Below the pieces are notes generated by a model that was not told the DNA's origin, did not search any database, and worked only from the letters and a program-made list of their open reading frames with translations. A DNA stretch of 15,682 nt from Clostridiales bacterium (GTDB lineage: Bacteria; Bacillota; Clostridia; Christensenellales; CAG-138): positions 413-16,094 of the forward strand of contig DNFZ01000177.1 in assembly GCA_003486785.1 (NCBI GenBank), written 5' to 3'. Of this stretch, positions 13,860 through 15,682 are shown one piece after another (within the stretch, counting starts at the first letter, position 1; each line of letters begins with the position of its first letter). The position numbers and the translations under genes are program-made.

Positions 13860-15330
13860 TCATTCGCTGCGCTTCCCCGCGCTCAGCGTCGCGCAGACAC
13901 AGCGGTTGCTAAATGGCGTTTCCACACTGCCGTTGTCCATCGGCGCTGCCAGCCGCATTCGTAGCCGCGTGCTGCAAAAAGTCGCACCGAAGTCGCTTGC
14001 GCGCAAGCGCCTGCGCAAAACACTCGTTTCAATCGCGGCTTGCCTGCTTGCCATTGTGATATTCTTCACCGCTTTTCCGAAAGCTGCGCTTGCGGTTTCC
14101 GAGTTTTTCGAGCGCGTGTTTACCCCCAGCCGGTATATGAACGAAGATCCCTCGACGCGCACCGCTGTGCCCTCGATCGACGAGGCGATTGCCGCTGCGG
14201 CCCCGCAGGATGGGGACTATACCATCACGCTCATGCCGGATCTGCCAAACGCGCAGGAGTTTGTCGATTTTCGCGCGCAGAACGGCTATGATGCGTTTTC
14301 GGAGGAGAACTGGGGTTGGCTTCGCGACATCCGCCCGGAGATTGCAGAGGTGCTCTACGACGGCAATCAGCTGATCTGGAACACGAATCTCTATACCACA
14401 AACGAGCATGTCCGTGTGTTTATGGAAGGCTTTGGCATACACTCCGGCAGCAAGCTTTCCGTGGACGCGTTGATGGACGACGTCACCTATACCGTGGCGG
14501 GTGATCCGACGGTGTATGAACTCCATGTCAGCGGGCACGGCATTACCCCGATCTTTGATGAAACGGCGCTTGCCAGCGCGGATCATGTAGTGCTGTATTC
14601 GGACTTTTACATTGACAGCGCACAACCGCTGCCCGATGGTGTTTTGACCATCACGCAAAATATTCGCGTTTGCGAAAACGACGCGATGGACTATGGCGCG
14701 ACGGTCGCGATCATCACGCATACATTTACGTTTGACACGACAAAGGGAAATACCCCGTCTGCGGAAGGTGCGGAGACGTTGATTCCGCTTTCGGGGGAAG
14801 TATATCTATCGCTGATGATACGGGAAAAAGACTCGGAGGGACAAACGAAAAGTTGGAGAATGGAGACAAGGAAAATCTCCCTAGATGGAGTTGCGCTAAA
14901 AGCAACGTATCAATATCTGTCAACGGGGATCATGGTTCATATTACGATCGCGGAAAAACCATCCGATTGGACGGATTCCATGGTGGAAGGGCTCATGTTC
15001 ATGACATGGCAAACCATCTTTGGTGACTATCGATCGCCTGGAATTGCAAATAACTTGTATGTGGACGGCGTGTTGCTCTTTGAGACACCCACGCCGGAAA
15101 GTTGGTCCAATCGCGAGCTCGCCTATATCCTCCCAATCTTTCCGGATCAATATGCGAACGCGCAGTCCGTCGTTATGAAGCTTTCGCTATATCATTATGT
15201 TACACTCTGCGGTACAGATCAATTAGCCGGAGAAGTTTATGAGGTTCCGGAGAACTCGGATGTGAATATGGAAGCGGTCGTCGAAGGAGTTCCATTGACC
15301 GAAATCACCGTCCCGCTACCGAAAAACTAA
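13849..15330 (+). CDS. Membrane anti-sigma-like protein, DUF4179 style
   Basis: A 493-residue, single-pass membrane protein: about 58 cytoplasmic residues, one helix (about 59-76) and a large exported domain of about 415 residues without a recognised enzyme motif. This layout and the 11-bp overlap with the sigma-factor gene fit the DUF4179-type anti-sigma proteins of Bacillota, in which the short inner part holds the sigma factor and the outer part senses the envelope. The helix runs into FPKAALAVSEFFERVF. ATG 13849 has AAAGGAGG at 13833-13840. From about 14740 to the stop the composition drops sharply in GC compared with the start of the gene. The ligand or signal is unknown. Confidence 0.75.
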   Translation: MTNNHSLRFPALSVAQTQRLLNGVSTLPLSIGAASRIRSRVLQKVAPKSLARKRLRKTLVSIAACLLAIVIFFTAFPKAALAVSEFFERVFTPSRYMNEDPSTRTAVPSIDEAIAAAAPQDGDYTITLMPDLPNAQEFVDFRAQNGYDAFSEENWGWLRDIRPEIAEVLYDGNQLIWNTNLYTTNEHVRVFMEGFGIHSGSKLSVDALMDDVTYTVAGDPTVYELHVSGHGITPIFDETALASADHVVLYSDFYIDSAQPLPDGVLTITQNIRVCENDAMDYGATVAIITHTFTFDTTKGNTPSAEGAETLIPLSGEVYLSLMIREKDSEGQTKSWRMETRKISLDGVALKATYQYLSTGIMVHITIAEKPSDWTDSMVEGLMFMTWQTIFGDYRSPGIANNLYVDGVLLFETPTPESWSNRELAYILPIFPDQYANAQSVVMKLSLYHYVTLCGTDQLAGEVYEVPENSDVNMEAVVEGVPLTEITVPLPKN

Positions 15331-15344
15331 TCGCACACAACAGC

Positions 15345-15375
15345 AAAGGGTGCCGTCAGCCGACGGCACCCTTTT
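15345..15375. terminator. Bidirectional terminator between convergent genes
   Basis: A perfect 13-bp stem (15345-15357 with 15362-15374) with an AGCC loop, A-rich on one side and T-rich on the other, lies between the anti-sigma-like gene (+) and the ABC-F gene (-). Confidence 0.92.
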
Positions 15376-15390
15376 ACTTACCCTGTTTCT

Positions 15391-15682
15391 TCAGCTCCAA
15401 AGCTCCCTTTGCTTCTTCACGTCTTCATTTTCGATGTACTCGTCATAGTTTTCGCGCTTGTCGATCACGCCGCCGGGAAGAATCTCCATGATGCGGTTGG
15501 CGACCGTCTGCGTGATCTGATGATCGTGCGAGCTAAAGAGCATCACGCCCGTATATTCCGTCATGCCCTCGTTGAGCGCGGTGATCGCTTCTAGATCAAG
15601 GTGGTTGGTCGGCTCGTCAAGGATGAGCACATTCGCGCCGGAGAGCATCATCTTCGCGAGCATGCAGCGCACCTTCTCGCCG
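15391..15682 (-). CDS. ABC-F family ATPase, C-terminal end only
   Basis: The last 97 residues of a soluble two-domain ABC-F protein; these act on the ribosome rather than in transport. The visible part starts inside the second signature motif (GEKVRCMLAKMMLSG). It continues with Walker B NVLILDEPTNHLDLEAI, which carries the ABC-F hallmark DEPTNHLD, then the switch SSHDHQ. It ends in a short tail after YDEYIENEDVKK. The resemblance is to the YkpA/YbiT branch. The start and first ABC domain lie beyond the window. Confidence 0.92.
   Translation of the reverse strand, partial: GEKVRCMLAKMMLSGANVLILDEPTNHLDLEAITALNEGMTEYTGVMLFSSHDHQITQTVANRIMEILPGGVIDKRENYDEYIENEDVKKQRELWS

Noticed and set aside
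1..15682. Mobile elements, tRNA/rRNA genes or attachment sites
   Set aside because: No transposase or integrase-like protein, no flanking inverted or direct repeats apart from those listed, and no tRNA-like cloverleaf was seen.

Overview
The window looks like chromosomal DNA from an anaerobic, GC-rich member of the Bacillota, most likely class Clostridia. The grounds are strong AGGAGG-type ribosome sites, many ATGA stop/start overlaps, butyrate-kinase and ferredoxin-dependent fermentation genes, a DUF4179-like anti-sigma protein and the house style of the ABC-F and topoisomerase proteins. No phage, transposon, tRNA, rRNA or CRISPR is visible. The species cannot be named from the sequence.

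Layout. (1) 1-2132: the 3' part of a type IIA topoisomerase A subunit (+), closed by a bidirectional terminator. (2) 2163-2998: two small membrane-protein genes on the minus strand, a GlsB/YeaQ-type protein and a half-length AI-2E-family protein that may be translated from a leaderless message. (3) 3238-9000: a five-gene plus-strand operon, buk-ptb-iorA-iorB-aminotransferase, with a recognisable promoter and a strong terminator. (4) 9031-11654: a minus-strand tupA-tupB-tupC tungstate-uptake operon. Its leader is a long structured RNA resembling a molybdenum/tungsten cofactor riboswitch. (5) 11715-12939: two minus-strand membrane-protein genes of unknown function, one with a CxxC zinc-ribbon-like head and one with a four-histidine, cytochrome-b-like pattern. 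(6) 13000-15374: an ECF-type sigma factor overlapping a membrane anti-sigma-like gene, preceded by a 106-bp tandem repeat. (7) 15391-15682: the end of an ABC-F ATPase gene (-), running off the window.

How the genes work together. The central operon reads as a complete oxidative route for amino acids. The aminotransferase gives a 2-oxoacid, IorAB converts it with CoA and ferredoxin to an acyl-CoA (aryl-acetyl or branched-chain), Ptb makes the acyl phosphate, and Buk makes the acid plus ATP. The adjacent tungstate importer fits a metabolism that also uses tungsten enzymes on the same ferredoxin/aldehyde chemistry, but no such enzyme is in the window.

Most striking observation: the tungstate-binding protein TupA is circularly permuted. 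The segment that normally ends the protein sits directly after the lipoprotein signal, and the segment that normally begins it comes second. The structured RNA in front of this gene, with an alternative hairpin that would hide the ribosome site, is the second most interesting item. The four-histidine mini-cytochrome and the repeated promoter region of the sigma factor follow.
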